From an uncultured Clostridium sp. (GTDB taxonomy: Bacteria > Bacillota > Clostridia > Clostridiales > Clostridiaceae), in contig NZ_CAMTIG010000010.1 in NCBI RefSeq assembly GCF_947072515.1, positions 1 to 64,000 on the forward strand: a stretch of DNA of 64,000 bases, read 5' to 3'. The position numbers and the translations under genes are program-made. The first letter of the stretch is position 1; each line of letters starts with the position of its first letter. A model generated the notes under the pieces. It did no database searches, was not told the DNA's origin, and was given only the letters and a program-made list of their open reading frames with translations. Below, piece after piece: positions 9,513 to 18,654 of this stretch.

Positions 9513-11183
9513 ATGAAGAAAAAATCTACTGTCATCGCGATTATTATTTTCTTATTAGGAATTTTTATGGGGGCCATGGACTCAGGAATTGTTTCCCCTG
9601 CTAGGACTATAATTGCTAATAGTTTAAATTTAACTGATACTATGAGCATTTGGGTTATAACTATTTACACCCTTGCATATGCAGTTTCTATGCCTATTAC
9701 AGGTAAGCTTTCTGATAGATATGGTAGACGAAAAGTCTATATGATTTCAATTTCACTTTTTGCTATTGGTTCCCTTATGTGCGGATTATCTAATTTTTTA
9801 GGTAATTATGAATTTCTACTTTTCTCTAGAGTAATTCAAGCTCTTGGTGGTGGTGGAATAATGCCTATTGCAACAGCTTATATAGGCTCTTCATTTCCTA
9901 TTGAAAAACGTGGTTCTGCTTTAGGTTTAGTTGGTGCAGTATTTGGGATATCAACGATTCTTGGACCTAGTATAGGATCATTTGTATTAGATATAGTTGG
10001 AACAAATAACTGGGGCTATTTATTTTTTATAAACTTACCTATCAGTATTATTATTTTAGCCCTTGCCTTTACTTTAAATGAAAATAAAAATGAAGGTCCT
10101 ACAAAAAAAATGGACATACTTGGTTCTGCTGCTATAACTATAGTAATAGTTTCACTTATGTATGGATTAACAAATTTAAATTTTCATGATTTAGCAAACT
10201 CTTTTCAAAGTTTAGATGTATGGCCTTTCCTATTAATATTTATCATTTCATTACCAATATTTATTTTAATTGAGAAAAAGGCTCAAGATCCAATCCTAAA
10301 TCTTCATTATTTTACTAATAAACAAATAGTTTTAACTTTAATAATTAGTTTCATTGTTGGATGTGGTTTGATGGGAACAGTATTTTTACCTCAATTTGGT
10401 GAAAATATTCTTAAAATCAAAGCTGGAAACGGTGGTTATCTAGTAACTTTATTTGCTATTTTTACTGGTTTTGCTGCTCCATTTGGCGGGAAAATCATTG
10501 ATAAGTTTGGTGTAAAAAAAGTTCTTATAACTGGTTTTACTTGCACTATGCTCGGAACATTATATCAAGCTTTTATAACTGCTAATAATCCAACATTTAT
10601 TAACCTTTTTATAGGTCTTGTTTTAATGGGCTTTGGTATGGGATTCACTATGGGAACTCCTGTAAATTATCTAATGATGTCTTTAGTCCCACCTGATGAA
10701 ATTTCTTCTGGGCAATCTACAGTATCTTTAATTCGTTCTATCGGTGTAGCTATATCACCAAATATTTTAGTTAACTTTATATCCGATGCTGGAAGTAAGG
10801 TTCCTGATGCAATTCAAAAAGTTTTACCACCTATTACCGGCATGCCATCTGATATATTTACTAATGCAAATACTGCCTCTAATAGTTTAGCATCCTTTCA
10901 ATCATCCGATGTAACTACAATCTTTAATACAGTAAAAGATTTTGTAAGTACCATGTTAGATGGATTAAAGCCTGTTTTATCTAAGGTTCCTCATATGAAT
11001 TTTGATGCAGTAAAATCTAGTTATATGACTTCTCTAGACGGATCAAGATCCGCTATAGAAGGAGCATATCAATCAACTATGAATTCTGGTTTTGCCAATC
11101 TTTTTATAGCTGCTGCCATAATTGCTGCTATTGGCTTATTAGTCACTTTATTTATTAAAAATCAAAAGAAATCTATATCATAA
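9513..11183 (+). CDS. MFS multidrug efflux transporter, DHA2 (EmrB/QacA-like) type
   Basis: A 556-residue proton-coupled drug exporter of the 14-helix DHA2 group. The MFS signature after helix 2 is GKLSDRYGRRK, motif C is visible as GAVFGISTILGPSIG, and the N-terminal D.GIV.PAR motif of the family is MDSGIVSPAR. A long hydrophilic loop of roughly 110 residues lies before the last helix (from about SDAGSK to STMNSG), a feature of several clostridial members. It sits in an operon with the upstream TetR regulator, and the RBS is AAGGAGG. Confidence 0.88.
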   Translation: MKKKSTVIAIIIFLLGIFMGAMDSGIVSPARTIIANSLNLTDTMSIWVITIYTLAYAVSMPITGKLSDRYGRRKVYMISISLFAIGSLMCGLSNFLGNYEFLLFSRVIQALGGGGIMPIATAYIGSSFPIEKRGSALGLVGAVFGISTILGPSIGSFVLDIVGTNNWGYLFFINLPISIIILALAFTLNENKNEGPTKKMDILGSAAITIVIVSLMYGLTNLNFHDLANSFQSLDVWPFLLIFIISLPIFILIEKKAQDPILNLHYFTNKQIVLTLIISFIVGCGLMGTVFLPQFGENILKIKAGNGGYLVTLFAIFTGFAAPFGGKIIDKFGVKKVLITGFTCTMLGTLYQAFITANNPTFINLFIGLVLMGFGMGFTMGTPVNYLMMSLVPPDEISSGQSTVSLIRSIGVAISPNILVNFISDAGSKVPDAIQKVLPPITGMPSDIFTNANTASNSLASFQSSDVTTIFNTVKDFVSTMLDGLKPVLSKVPHMNFDAVKSSYMTSLDGSRSAIEGAYQSTMNSGFANLFIAAAIIAAIGLLVTLFIKNQKKSIS

Positions 11184-11202
11184 ATCATATATTTTTTTAT
11201 AA

Positions 11203-11232
11203 TAAAAAAAGGTTGTAGTTAAAACTACAACC
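11203..11232. terminator. Bidirectional terminator
   Basis: GGTTGTAGTT pairs perfectly with AACTACAACC across a two-base loop. The minus-strand side ends in a run of seven T and therefore serves the zinc-ribbon gene best; it also lies after the plus-strand efflux gene. Confidence 0.8.
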
Positions 11233-11247
11233 TTCTATAATCAGAAA

Positions 11248-11400
11248 CTATCTTCTGTTTTGTTCTTTTTTAGCTCTTCTGCAAGCAGCACATCTAGTTG
11301 GTTCGTTTTCGAATCCTTTTTCTTTGTAGAATTCTTGCTCACCTACTGTAAATACGAATTCTGCTCCACAATCTCTGCATGTTAATGTTTTATCTGTCAT
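11248..11400 (-). CDS. Zinc-ribbon microprotein (zf-trcl-like), 50 aa
   Basis: A short gene of 50 codons starting MTDKTLTCRDCGAEF and ending RCAACRRAKKEQNRR. Two CxxC pairs (Cys8/Cys11 and Cys38/Cys41) form a zinc ribbon; the intervening FTVGEQEFY..KGF segment is characteristic of the probable zinc-ribbon family PF13451. Such proteins are widespread in Firmicutes; the function is unknown, possibly nucleic-acid or ribosome related. It has AGGAGG upstream and a strong terminator downstream, so it is monocistronic. Confidence 0.88.
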   Translation of the reverse strand: MTDKTLTCRDCGAEFVFTVGEQEFYKEKGFENEPTRCAACRRAKKEQNRR

Positions 11401-11548
11401 AATATGTTCCTCCTAAAATTAAAGAATCTAAATGGATATAATAATCTCTAATTTCTGAGAAACTATCTACCTAAATGAAACTTTTTTTGTTAGCATTTCT
11501 GCTACTCACTTAGAATAACATATCTTTTATTCTTTTACAAGCTTTTTT

Positions 11549-12046
11549 TTAAATATATTCTTTTCCAGCTTTTAAACATTCTTTCACATTTACTTTTATA
11601 CCACCAAAAGAAACATTAATTTCATCCTTTTCAACGTCTATTCTTCTCACATTAGCATCTTCTAATATTTCTATATCTAACTCATTACAATACTTTTCTA
11701 TAAATTTAAATATATCTATTTTAAAACAATTATCATCAAAAGTTATTCCTTCTAAATCTGCAAAAGCATTCCCTAAGTATCCTATTATCCTTTTAGATAC
11801 TGAATTCATTAAACTAAAATTTAATACCTTAAAATCATCAATAATCATATATACATTATTATTCATTAAATCTATTATCTTTAAGGTTAAATCAAAATGA
11901 ATGCTCTTTCCAAAAACTTTAACATACCCCTTAAAAATCACCTCTTTATCAATTTCTACTTTATATAATTGGACTTTACTTTGTATCTTACTAAAGATTA
12001 ATATATCTTCGCCTGATAAACTTATATCAACATTTTTAACTTTCAT
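11549..12046 (-). CDS. Conserved hypothetical protein
   Basis: A 165-residue soluble protein without signal peptide or membrane segment. It is rich in alternating beta-type segments (VKNVDISLSGEDILIF, VKVFGKSIHFDLTLKI), suggesting a beta-sandwich or lipid-binding-like fold. I do not recognise a family. It lies 52 bp downstream of the lipoprotein gene on the same strand, so the two may share a transcript. Confidence 0.65.
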   Translation of the reverse strand: MKVKNVDISLSGEDILIFSKIQSKVQLYKVEIDKEVIFKGYVKVFGKSIHFDLTLKIIDLMNNNVYMIIDDFKVLNFSLMNSVSKRIIGYLGNAFADLEGITFDDNCFKIDIFKFIEKYCNELDIEILEDANVRRIDVEKDEINVSFGGIKVNVKECLKAGKEYI

Positions 12047-12098
12047 CTATCCGTCTCCCAAATAGTTTTCTATATTATAACATATTAAAATTTTTCTT

Positions 12099-12683
12099 TT
12101 AAATATCATTACTCGCTTTAAAGCTCTTATATATCCTATTTACTATTGGATCAAACTCTTTTATTTTACTCTTATCGTATTCTAAAACAAATCCTTGTAT
12201 CATGTTTTTACCAATCTTTTTATATTGATATATAACCATATCTCCTTCAAGCCATGATGCTACAAAAAAATCTTTCCCCTTTTCTTTATAACTAATATTA
12301 TCTTTTCCATTTACTAATTCTTTCTCCATACTATCTGGTGTTTCATTTAATACGTTATATCCCCCACTTACAGTTAATTTTAAATCTTCATTTCCTACTT
12401 GTATTCCATCACCATTATCCGGATCCACCATCACTTTTAAATAATCTGGATATTCAATAGAAAATCCAAATCTTTCATTATTATATTTTTTATAGTTTAT
12501 TTCTTTAGCTTTTTCACTTAATTCACTTTTTTCATCATTTTGTTTTTCTTTACTCTCTACTTTATCTATACTTACTTCTTCTACACTACACTCTACCTTT
12601 TTTTCCTTAGTAACAGCCATTCCACATCCTACCAAATTACATATGATACATACTATTCCTATACCCTTAAATATCTTATTCAT
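12099..12683 (-). CDS. Lipoprotein with PsbP-like domain
   Basis: A 194-residue exported lipoprotein. The signal peptide ends in the lipobox LVGC (Cys20), followed by a charged linker rich in Glu and Lys, then a C-terminal domain beginning YNNERFGFSIEYPDYL and ending NRIYKSF. This opening and closing pattern is that of PsbP-like/PsbP-related beta domains common in Gram-positive lipoproteins. The protein should be anchored on the outer face of the membrane. Function unknown; the gene context gives no clear hint. Confidence 0.7.
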   Translation of the reverse strand: MNKIFKGIGIVCIICNLVGCGMAVTKEKKVECSVEEVSIDKVESKEKQNDEKSELSEKAKEINYKKYNNERFGFSIEYPDYLKVMVDPDNGDGIQVGNEDLKLTVSGGYNVLNETPDSMEKELVNGKDNISYKEKGKDFFVASWLEGDMVIYQYKKIGKNMIQGFVLEYDKSKIKEFDPIVNRIYKSFKASNDI

Positions 12684-12850
12684 TTACCTTCTCCTAAAAA
12701 AAACATTTCTTCATTTTAGTCTTAAATCACATATATTATGCTTACTTTTATCAATTTTAATATCAAAATTAAAAAATATTTCTTTCTCAAGCCAGTTTTC
12801 CTTTTATTTAGCCTGCTTTTTATCTATCTGATTAAACTAACATTATTCAG

Positions 12851-12895
12851 TAAAAAAATACAAGCTTTAAGATTTAAACCTCTCAAAGCTTGTAT
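12851..12895 (-). terminator. Terminator of the flavoprotein gene
   Basis: ATACAAGCTTT pairs with AAAGCTTGTAT around a 16-base loop, with a T-run on the minus strand just after the stop codon. Confidence 0.75.
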
Positions 12896-12897
12896 TC

Positions 12898-13650
12898 CTA
12901 TTTTTTTGTTGCTTTTTTCATTACTTTATATCCAAACTTCCCAACTACCTTAGATATCAAACCTATCTTAACATTCTCATCATATAGCACATCTTTAGTA
13001 GCCTTCCATTTCCAATGTTTATAATCGGCACTTTCATGACTTGAATTCATAGCCATAGCCTTCCAACCATTATACATAAACACAGATTTAAGTCTTGGTT
13101 TTCTCAATTTCTTACTTTCTAACTCTAATGCAAATTCCTTACCCATTTTTTCTATCTTCTTAATATTTTTATCTGTTAATATTTCACTTCTATAAGCTAT
13201 TGGTAGAACCTTTATAGAATTTATTCCCCAATATTCTAAAACTTCTTTTATATAATTCCCAACTTTCTCATGTCCTGCTCCTGCTGTTGTTGTTACTACT
13301 AAAGCTTTTTTCTCAAAATATGTTGGTCTATGAAACTTAAACGACATATGATCTAAAAAAGTCTTAAGTGTTCCTGTTACATTCATAGAGTATACTGATG
13401 AAGTAACAATTAAGCATTCTGCTTCATCTACCTTACTAATAATATTCTCCATCCTCTCACTATGAGGGCATGTCTCCTCCCCTTTTAAAATACAATTAAA
13501 GCATCCTATACAATTAGGAATTTTTTCTTTAGCTAATTCTATTACTTCAAACTCAAACTCACCATATTTATTCATTTCTTCTTTAACTTTTTCTAATACA
13601 TCCCATGTGTTTCCTCTCCTTGGACTTCCATGAATGACTACGCATTTCAT
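12898..13650 (-). CDS. Iron-sulfur flavoprotein / NADPH-dependent FMN reductase family
   Basis: A 250-residue flavodoxin-fold oxidoreductase. The FMN phosphate loop is GSPRRGNTW (residues 8-16). The compact cluster motif Cys47-x2-Cys50-x2-Cys53-x7-Cys61 is the hallmark of Isf-type iron-sulfur flavoproteins, which carry one 4Fe-4S cluster and FMN. SSVYSMNVTGTLKTFLDH is the second flavin-contacting region. A C-terminal extension of about 70 residues carries two Trp-containing motifs. The likely role is electron transfer in the cytoplasm; partners are unknown. A paralogue with a slightly tighter motif lies at 57253. Confidence 0.82.
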   Translation of the reverse strand: MKCVVIHGSPRRGNTWDVLEKVKEEMNKYGEFEFEVIELAKEKIPNCIGCFNCILKGEETCPHSERMENIISKVDEAECLIVTSSVYSMNVTGTLKTFLDHMSFKFHRPTYFEKKALVVTTTAGAGHEKVGNYIKEVLEYWGINSIKVLPIAYRSEILTDKNIKKIEKMGKEFALELESKKLRKPRLKSVFMYNGWKAMAMNSSHESADYKHWKWKATKDVLYDENVKIGLISKVVGKFGYKVMKKATKK

Positions 13651-13726
13651 TAAATCTAACCTCCATATATATCACTACTATCAGTTTATTTAATCCACGT
13701 AAAAAAATTCCTCTATATTTTACTAT

Positions 13727-14653
13727 TCACTTAATTTTTTTCTCTAATAATTTCTTTAAAAATTCTATATTTTCACTATAATACTTATGTGCTTTTTCAT
13801 AAGACCAACTGCAATGTTCTATCCCCATAATCATCAAATATACTCGTAATTTTTTATAAAAACTTTCATCTACTCTCATATATTTTTTATACCCATCCAA
13901 AAAAACTTTTTCATAGTCTCTATTTTGAGTAAAATATTTAAAATATAAATTTGCTAAATCATTTTCATTATTATCAGGATAACTTTGCTCAAAATCAATT
14001 ATTGCACTAATATTATAAATCCCCTTACTCTCTTTAACCAATATATTTCTTCCATCAAAATCATTATGAGTTAGTCTAAATACAGTATCACTAAATAATT
14101 CAATATAGTTTTCTCTTATAATTTTTATTGCTTTAAACAATACCTTTTCATCTGGTAATTTTTGATTTTCGATCTCTTTTATCCGCTCTTCCATTTTTTC
14201 TATTTTATATTCTATATAATCATTAGACTTTATGCTTTCGTCCCATTTCAATGCATAATCAAAAATTTTATATTTATGTAACTTTCCTAGTTCCTCTCCC
14301 ATTTCTTCAAATAATGTTAATCTATTTTCATAATCTATTTCTTCTAACACTTTCTCTAATACAACACCTTCAATATATTCAATTAAAATCCACTTTTTCT
14401 TATCTTTTTCTCCAACCTTTATTATTTGAGGAGTTTTAACATCACTCTTTTCTAATATTTTCAATGAATTAATTTCTCTTACACTCTTTCCTTCAATACC
14501 ATATATCTTCAAAATATAAATTCTATTATTAACCTTAATTTTATATACCGAATGTCTTCCAAGCTCACGATTTCCTACTTCAGTTATTGTGCTATTTTTT
14601 ATACCTATCTCTTTTTCAATTATTCTTTCTATATCTATAATTGAATTTTGCAT
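13727..14653 (-). CDS. Phosphotransferase of the APH (aminoglycoside/choline kinase-like) family
   Basis: A 308-residue kinase-like enzyme. Visible are the nucleotide-loop region RHSVYKIKVNNRIYILK, the catalytic Brenner motif LTHNDFDGRNIL (His-x-Asp-x5-Asn) and the metal-binding IIDFEQSYP. The substrate cannot be deduced; relatives phosphorylate aminoglycosides, choline, homoserine or sugars, so resistance should not be assumed. I chose the start MQNSII because it follows AGAAGGTGTGAAG. An in-frame extension upstream would run through the trpS terminator hairpin and is unlikely to be translated. Confidence 0.8.
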   Translation of the reverse strand: MQNSIIDIERIIEKEIGIKNSTITEVGNRELGRHSVYKIKVNNRIYILKIYGIEGKSVREINSLKILEKSDVKTPQIIKVGEKDKKKWILIEYIEGVVLEKVLEEIDYENRLTLFEEMGEELGKLHKYKIFDYALKWDESIKSNDYIEYKIEKMEERIKEIENQKLPDEKVLFKAIKIIRENYIELFSDTVFRLTHNDFDGRNILVKESKGIYNISAIIDFEQSYPDNNENDLANLYFKYFTQNRDYEKVFLDGYKKYMRVDESFYKKLRVYLMIMGIEHCSWSYEKAHKYYSENIEFLKKLLEKKIK

Positions 14654-14723
14654 CTTCACACCTTCTAACCTATTTTTCCCTAAAATACAATTTATTTTCA
14701 TTATATCATATTCTTTAAATAGC

Positions 14724-14752
14724 AAAAACACTAGAATTTTACTTCTAGTGTT
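14724..14752 (-). terminator. Terminator of trpS
   Basis: AACACTAGAA and TTCTAGTGTT form a perfect 10-bp stem; a T-run follows on the minus strand. Confidence 0.85.
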
Positions 14753-14822
14753 CTTAAAACAAATCATTAAAACGTCCCTATTTATCTAATATCTTTATTT
14801 ATATAGTTATTTCCTTGAACCT

Positions 14823-15839
14823 CTATTTAAAATAATTTATTCCCATACTATCTCTAACTTCATCTAAAGTTCCACTTGCTATTCCTCTTGCTTTTCTACT
14901 TCCCTTTTGTAATATTTCATATACATAGTCTATATTTTTCTCAAACTCTCTTCTTCTTTCTCTTATAGGTCTAAGTTCTTCTTGCATAACTTCATTTAAA
15001 TATTTTTTTACTTTCATATCACCAAGCCCACCTCTCATATAATGAGCTTTCATTTCTTCAAGAACTTCTTTATCTTTACAAAATGCATTTAAATATATGA
15101 ATACTGGATTTCCTTCAACTTGTCCTGGATCCTCAACTCTAATATGATTTGGATCAGTATACATTGACATTATTTTCTTCTTAACATCCTCTTCACTATC
15201 TGATAAATATATAGCATTTCCTAAAGATTTTCCCATTTTTAAGTTACCATCTATTCCTGGAAGTCTTCCTAATCCTTCTTTAGGTAATATAGCTTTTGGT
15301 TCTACTAAAATTTCTTTATTATAAGTTGTATTAAACGTTCTTACTATTTCTCTAGTTTGCTCTATCATTGGTAATTGATCTTCTCCAACTGGCACTATAC
15401 TAGCTTTAAATGCTGTAATATCAGCAGCTTGACTTACTGGATAAATTAAAAAACCTGCTGGAATACTTAAATTAAACTTCTTTTCTTTAATTTCATTTTT
15501 TACTGTTGGGTTTCTTTCAAGCCTTGCAACAGTAACTAAATTTAAATAATGCATTGTAAGTTCATTTAATTCTGGTATTTGAGATTGCACAAAAATTGTT
15601 GATTTATTTGGATCTATTCCTACTGATAAATAATCTAATGTTACTTCTACTAAACTTTTTCTTATCTTTTCTGGATTCCTAGCATTATCTGTTAATGCTT
15701 GTTGATCCGCAACCATTATAAACGGATCATATATTTCTTTGTTTTGAAGTTCAACTCTGTTAAGTAATGACCCTACATAATGTCCTATATGTAGTTTTCC
15801 TGTTGGTCTATCTCCTGTTAATAAAATTTCTTTACTCAT
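14823..15839 (-). CDS. trpS: Tryptophanyl-tRNA synthetase
   Basis: A 338-residue class I aminoacyl-tRNA synthetase that charges tRNA-Trp. The HIGH signature is [10 protein letters not shown] near residue 17 and the KMSKS loop is LKMGKSLGN. The tryptophan-pocket region contains [12 protein letters not shown] and PVSQAADI. The length is normal for bacterial TrpRS. The start ATG-AGT-AAA is preceded by GGAAGGTGA; an upstream GTG lies inside this RBS and is rejected. Expression is controlled by the Trp T-box leader immediately upstream, so the gene responds to uncharged tRNA-Trp. Confidence 0.95.
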   Translation of the reverse strand: MSKEILLTGDRPTGKLHIGHYVGSLLNRVELQNKEIYDPFIMVADQQALTDNARNPEKIRKSLVEVTLDYLSVGIDPNKSTIFVQSQIPELNELTMHYLNLVTVARLERNPTVKNEIKEKKFNLSIPAGFLIYPVSQAADITAFKASIVPVGEDQLPMIEQTREIVRTFNTTYNKEILVEPKAILPKEGLGRLPGIDGNLKMGKSLGNAIYLSDSEEDVKKKIMSMYTDPNHIRVEDPGQVEGNPVFIYLNAFCKDKEVLEEMKAHYMRGGLGDMKVKKYLNEVMQEELRPIRERRREFEKNIDYVYEILQKGSRKARGIASGTLDEVRDSMGINYFK

Positions 15840-15870
15840 TAAAATCACCTTCCATTTTTAATTCTTTATA

Positions 15871-16145
15871 AAATAAAAAAACTCCCTCCTAAAAATATAG
15901 GACGAAGATTATATCCGTGTTGCCACCTAAATTGTATAATTTTAAAATTATACCACTCATTTTCAAGTACTAACATACTCTAGCTACTATAAGGTGTAGC
16001 ACACCACTTTACTAATTTCTTAAAAGATTTCATATCGTTCCTCAAAGGTCCATTCACTAATCTCTTCTTGCTAGGATTTCACCATTTCCTACACTCTCTT
16101 TATTGAAGCTAAATTACCTACTTCTCCTTCTCACAGGATATTAAA
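15871..16145 (-). ncRNA. T-box leader (tRNA-Trp-sensing) of trpS
   Basis: The leader carries the conserved T-box element (TTTAGGTGGCAACACGG on the minus strand, 15917-15935) and an overlapping terminator hairpin (CTTCGTCCTA with TAGGAGGGAG, then a T-run). The Stem I region contains GTGAATGGACC, with TGG at 16050-16052 in the specifier position, matching tryptophan. Uncharged tRNA-Trp should stabilise the antiterminator and allow trpS transcription. Confidence 0.92.
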
Positions 16146-16162
16146 TTATTTCTTTTTTTACA

Positions 16163-16191
16163 ATTATACACCTATAAAATTTAAATGTCTA
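16163..16191 (-). promoter_or_regulatory. Promoter of the T-box/trpS unit
   Basis: TAGACA (-35), 17 bp, TATAAT (-10) on the minus strand, ending a few bases upstream of the T-box transcript. It is a good sigma-A type match. Confidence 0.75.
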
Positions 16192-16253
16192 TAAAATAGT
16201 TTCCCTTAATTTTAGACTAATATAACTATATAATCCTACTTTACATAATCCAT

Positions 16254-16301
16254 AAATAAAAAATCATCAGTTTAAAATGAATTCTTCAAAACTGATGATT
16301 T
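16254..16301 (-). terminator. Terminator of the Bax inhibitor-1 gene
   Basis: AAATCATCAGTTT pairs with AAACTGATGATTT around a 15-base loop; a T-rich tract follows on the minus strand. Confidence 0.8.
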
Positions 16302-16311
16302 TTAGTGTATC

Positions 16312-17016
16312 TTATCTGTTATCTAAGTAACCTGCGATATTTAATAAGTTAAGTATTAAGTTTATTAAATCTAAGTATAAGTTTAATACAAAGATTGATA
16401 AATCATTTTTATCTCTTACATACCCACTATTCAAAGCCATTTTCATAATGCTTATATCATACATTACATATGCAGCAAAAATAACTACTGATACAGCACT
16501 TATAATTACTGATACAAAACTACTAAATACAAATATATTTATTACTGAAGCTACTATTATAGCAATAAGTCCAGCAAATAATACATTTCCCATACTCATA
16601 TAATATCCAGCTTCTTTTCTAGATGCTTGGAATGCAAGAATTGCAAATAATACAATTGCTCCTGCTATTACTGAGAAAAATACTGGTGCTCCTAATGCTT
16701 GTAAATAGTACATTAATACTGGATATAATATTACTCCATATATAAATGTAAAACCATATACAAATCCAATTGGAAAACTTCTAGGTATTACAGATTTTCT
16801 ACTAAACATAGATAAAACTATGAGTCCTATAAAAACTATTCCTATAAGTCTATTTGCCATATATGCTACTTGAATTGGTACAAAAAATATACCAAATAAA
16901 AATCCTAATCCCATAAATACTAATGAAATTGCTAACGAAGTAAATATAGTTTGCATTGGATTTACCATATAATTATTCGCTTTTGAATTAACGTTCATAT
17001 TCATCATTCCTTTCAT
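16312..17016 (-). CDS. Bax inhibitor-1/YccA family membrane protein
   Basis: A 234-residue integral membrane protein with about seven helices. The family traits are the VFMGLGFLFG first helix, a central GFVYGFTFIYG segment and the C-terminal VMYDISIMK..., LYLDLINLILNLL region with the conserved Asp pair thought to act as the pH/Ca2+ sensor in BsYetJ-type proteins. The protein is related to TMBIM calcium-leak channels; a role in membrane protein quality control or ion homeostasis is inferred. Several in-frame ATG codons (MKGMMNMNV) leave the exact start uncertain by up to six residues. Confidence 0.85.
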   Translation of the reverse strand: MKGMMNMNVNSKANNYMVNPMQTIFTSLAISLVFMGLGFLFGIFFVPIQVAYMANRLIGIVFIGLIVLSMFSRKSVIPRSFPIGFVYGFTFIYGVILYPVLMYYLQALGAPVFFSVIAGAIVLFAILAFQASRKEAGYYMSMGNVLFAGLIAIIVASVINIFVFSSFVSVIISAVSVVIFAAYVMYDISIMKMALNSGYVRDKNDLSIFVLNLYLDLINLILNLLNIAGYLDNR

Positions 17017-17104
17017 TTGCTTCTTATTAAATAATGATACTCTAAAATTAGCTTTATTTGGTTAAAAATTTATTAATATTTTTCCCTAAATTTAGATTTC
17101 TAAT

Positions 17105-17554
17105 CTATTTCTCTTTTTCTATTTCTAATGACTTTTGAATTAAATTATCTAATATTCCCTTTAGCTCCATTAATTCATTTACTTCCATTCCTGTTGAGCA
17201 ATAAATCTCTCTTGGAATATCTTTAACCTTTTCCTTAAGATTAACTCCTTCTTCTGTTAACTCTACTAAAACAATTCTATCATCTTCATCGCTTCGATAT
17301 TTTTTAACTAAGTTCATTCCCTCAAGTTTTTTTATTACAGGAGTTAATGTACCTGAATCTAAATATAACTTATCTCCAATCTCTTTTACACTTAATTTTT
17401 TATGTTCCCATAAAACAAGCATTGTTATGTACTGTGTATATGTTAAGTTATATCTTCCAAGTATAGGTTTATATTTTTTTATAACCCCCTTAGATGCAGC
17501 ATATAAACTAAAGCAAACTTGATTTTCTAACTTTAAAACTTCATCATAATTCAT
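17105..17554 (-). CDS. ohrR: OhrR-type MarR regulator, organic peroxide sensor
   Basis: A 149-residue winged-helix repressor closely matching OhrR. The sensing cysteine is Cys14 in LENQVCFSLYAAS, in the position of Cys15 of Bacillus OhrR. The tyrosines that surround it are present (YNLTYTQY), and the DNA-binding region reads KLYLDSGTLTPVIKKLE. No further redox-partner cysteine is evident near the C-terminal dimer interface (one Cys at about 125), so it may be of the one-Cys class. It is the last gene of the rubrerythrin-like/glutathione peroxidase operon and should act on the operator at 18565-18579, making the circuit autoregulatory. Confidence 0.88.
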   Translation of the reverse strand: MNYDEVLKLENQVCFSLYAASKGVIKKYKPILGRYNLTYTQYITMLVLWEHKKLSVKEIGDKLYLDSGTLTPVIKKLEGMNLVKKYRSDEDDRIVLVELTEEGVNLKEKVKDIPREIYCSTGMEVNELMELKGILDNLIQKSLEIEKEK

Positions 17555-17593
17555 CTCTTACCTCTCCATTACTAAAAATACTTCTATATAAAT

Positions 17594-17640
17594 AATATAC
17601 CTTAACTTAATCTTTTTATAAAGATAAGTTAAGGTATATT
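17594..17640 (-). terminator. Long hairpin between gpx and ohrR
   Basis: A stem of more than 20 bp with one bulge (AATATACCTTAACTTA pairing with TAAGTTAAGGTATATT, extended inward by ATCTTT/AAAGAT) starts directly after the gpx stop codon. The T-tract after it is weak, so it may attenuate read-through into ohrR or stabilise the upstream mRNA rather than stop transcription fully. Confidence 0.6.
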
Positions 17641-17642
17641 TC

Positions 17643-18119
17643 TTATTTTAATAATTTTTCTATATCCTTTTCCATACTAAGTGGTTTTGTCATAGATGCA
17701 TATCTTTCAATTACAGTACCTTCTGAATCTATTAAAAACTTAGTAAAATTCCATTTTATTTTAGAGCCTAAAGCTCCTTTTTTATTTTCTTTTAAAAATT
17801 TATAAATTGGATGTGTATTCTCTCCATTAACTTCTATTTTTTCAAACATAGGGAATGTAACCCCATAATTCAATTTACAAAAACTATCTATTTCTTCATT
17901 GCTTTTAGGATCTTGACTTAAAAATTGATTACATGGAAATCCTAATACAATAAATTTTTTCTCTTTATACTTTTTATATAATTCTTCTAACTCTGCAAAC
18001 TGTGGTGTAAACCCACATTTACTAGCAGTATTTACTATAAGAATTACTTGCCCTTTAAACTCTTCCATTTTTATTTCTTTACCTTGCATATTTTTAGCAT
18101 TTAAATCATAAAAATTCAT
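17643..18119 (-). CDS. Glutathione peroxidase family thiol peroxidase
   Basis: A 158-residue thioredoxin-fold peroxidase. The peroxidatic cysteine is Cys35 in [11 protein letters not shown]; the other catalytic residues of the GPx tetrad are visible as Gln65 in FPCNQF and Trp123-Asn124 in KWNFTKF. Bacterial Cys-type enzymes mostly use thioredoxin rather than glutathione, and clostridia generally lack glutathione, so reduction of hydrogen or lipid peroxides with thioredoxin is the likely reaction. It lies 16 bp after the rubrerythrin-like gene and before ohrR, in the place where an Ohr gene would normally be found. Confidence 0.88.
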   Translation of the reverse strand: MNFYDLNAKNMQGKEIKMEEFKGQVILIVNTASKCGFTPQFAELEELYKKYKEKKFIVLGFPCNQFLSQDPKSNEEIDSFCKLNYGVTFPMFEKIEVNGENTHPIYKFLKENKKGALGSKIKWNFTKFLIDSEGTVIERYASMTKPLSMEKDIEKLLK

Positions 18120-18135
18120 TTTAAAACACCTCTTC

Positions 18136-18534
18136 TTAATTCTTATTAACTAATACTTCTAATAATTTTTGATGTCCTTTTTCATCTAATGCTGCACTTT
18201 TCACTAAATCAGCTGCATCACCTAATCCTAATTCTCTAATCTTTTCTGATAACTCTAAAATCTTAGGATATGCTCCTTCTTCTTCTTTTATAAACATAGG
18301 TAATACTGACATTATATCCTCATTCATCATTCCATTTAAATAAGCATATAATCCACTATGTCTTGCCTCATCGCTTCCTATTTTAGTAAAGCTTTTAGCT
18401 AATTCATCTTTTCCTTGTTCTTTAGCTATATGTGCTAATGCAAAATACATTCCAGCGGCCATTGCTTCACCTTTTGATAATTCTTCTATTACTTTTTCTA
18501 ATTCTGTTCCTTTAGTCGATCCATATATTTTCAT
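18136..18534 (-). CDS. Rubrerythrin-like ferritin-fold diiron protein
   Basis: A 132-residue four-helix-bundle protein without a rubredoxin domain. Metal ligands typical of rubrerythrin are visible: Glu in [12 protein letters not shown], the SDEARHSG motif (Glu-x2-His), Glu residues in [10 protein letters not shown] and DEKGHQKLL (Glu-x2-His). Rubrerythrins reduce hydrogen peroxide in anaerobes. I chose the ATG before KIYGST because AAAGAGG is correctly spaced; an upstream TTG overlaps that RBS. It is the first gene of the peroxide operon and follows an OhrR-type operator. Confidence 0.82.
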   Translation of the reverse strand: MKIYGSTKGTELEKVIEELSKGEAMAAGMYFALAHIAKEQGKDELAKSFTKIGSDEARHSGLYAYLNGMMNEDIMSVLPMFIKEEEGAYPKILELSEKIRELGLGDAADLVKSAALDEKGHQKLLEVLVNKN

Positions 18535-18564
18535 AATAATACCTCTTTTCAAATTTCAATTGTG

Positions 18565-18579
18565 TACAATTAAATTGTA
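18565..18579 (-). promoter_or_regulatory. OhrR operator overlapping the -10 box
   Basis: A perfect palindrome TACAATT-A-AATTGTA, the consensus half-sites of Bacillus OhrR. The -10 hexamer TACAAT (minus strand, 18574-18579) is part of the palindrome, so OhrR binding would exclude RNA polymerase. Confidence 0.85.
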
Positions 18580-18602
18580 TGTCATTAATTATATTCTGTC
18601 AA
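18574..18602 (-). promoter_or_regulatory. Sigma-A promoter of the peroxide operon
   Basis: TTGACA (-35) and TACAAT (-10) with a 17-bp spacer, about 40 bases upstream of the rubrerythrin-like gene. Ideal spacing and a consensus -35 indicate a strong promoter held off by OhrR. Confidence 0.82.
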
Positions 18603-18654
18603 ATACTTTTTGTAGAAATAACAATAAAATATTTTCCTCTCCATTTTTATCTGT

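Noticed and set aside
14654-14767. N-terminal extension of the APH-type kinase
   Set aside because: It would be translated through the trpS terminator and has no RBS; the ATG at 14653 has one.
17594-17640. Second OhrR operator before ohrR
   Set aside because: The hairpin arms do not contain the TACAATT half-site; it fits an intergenic RNA hairpin.
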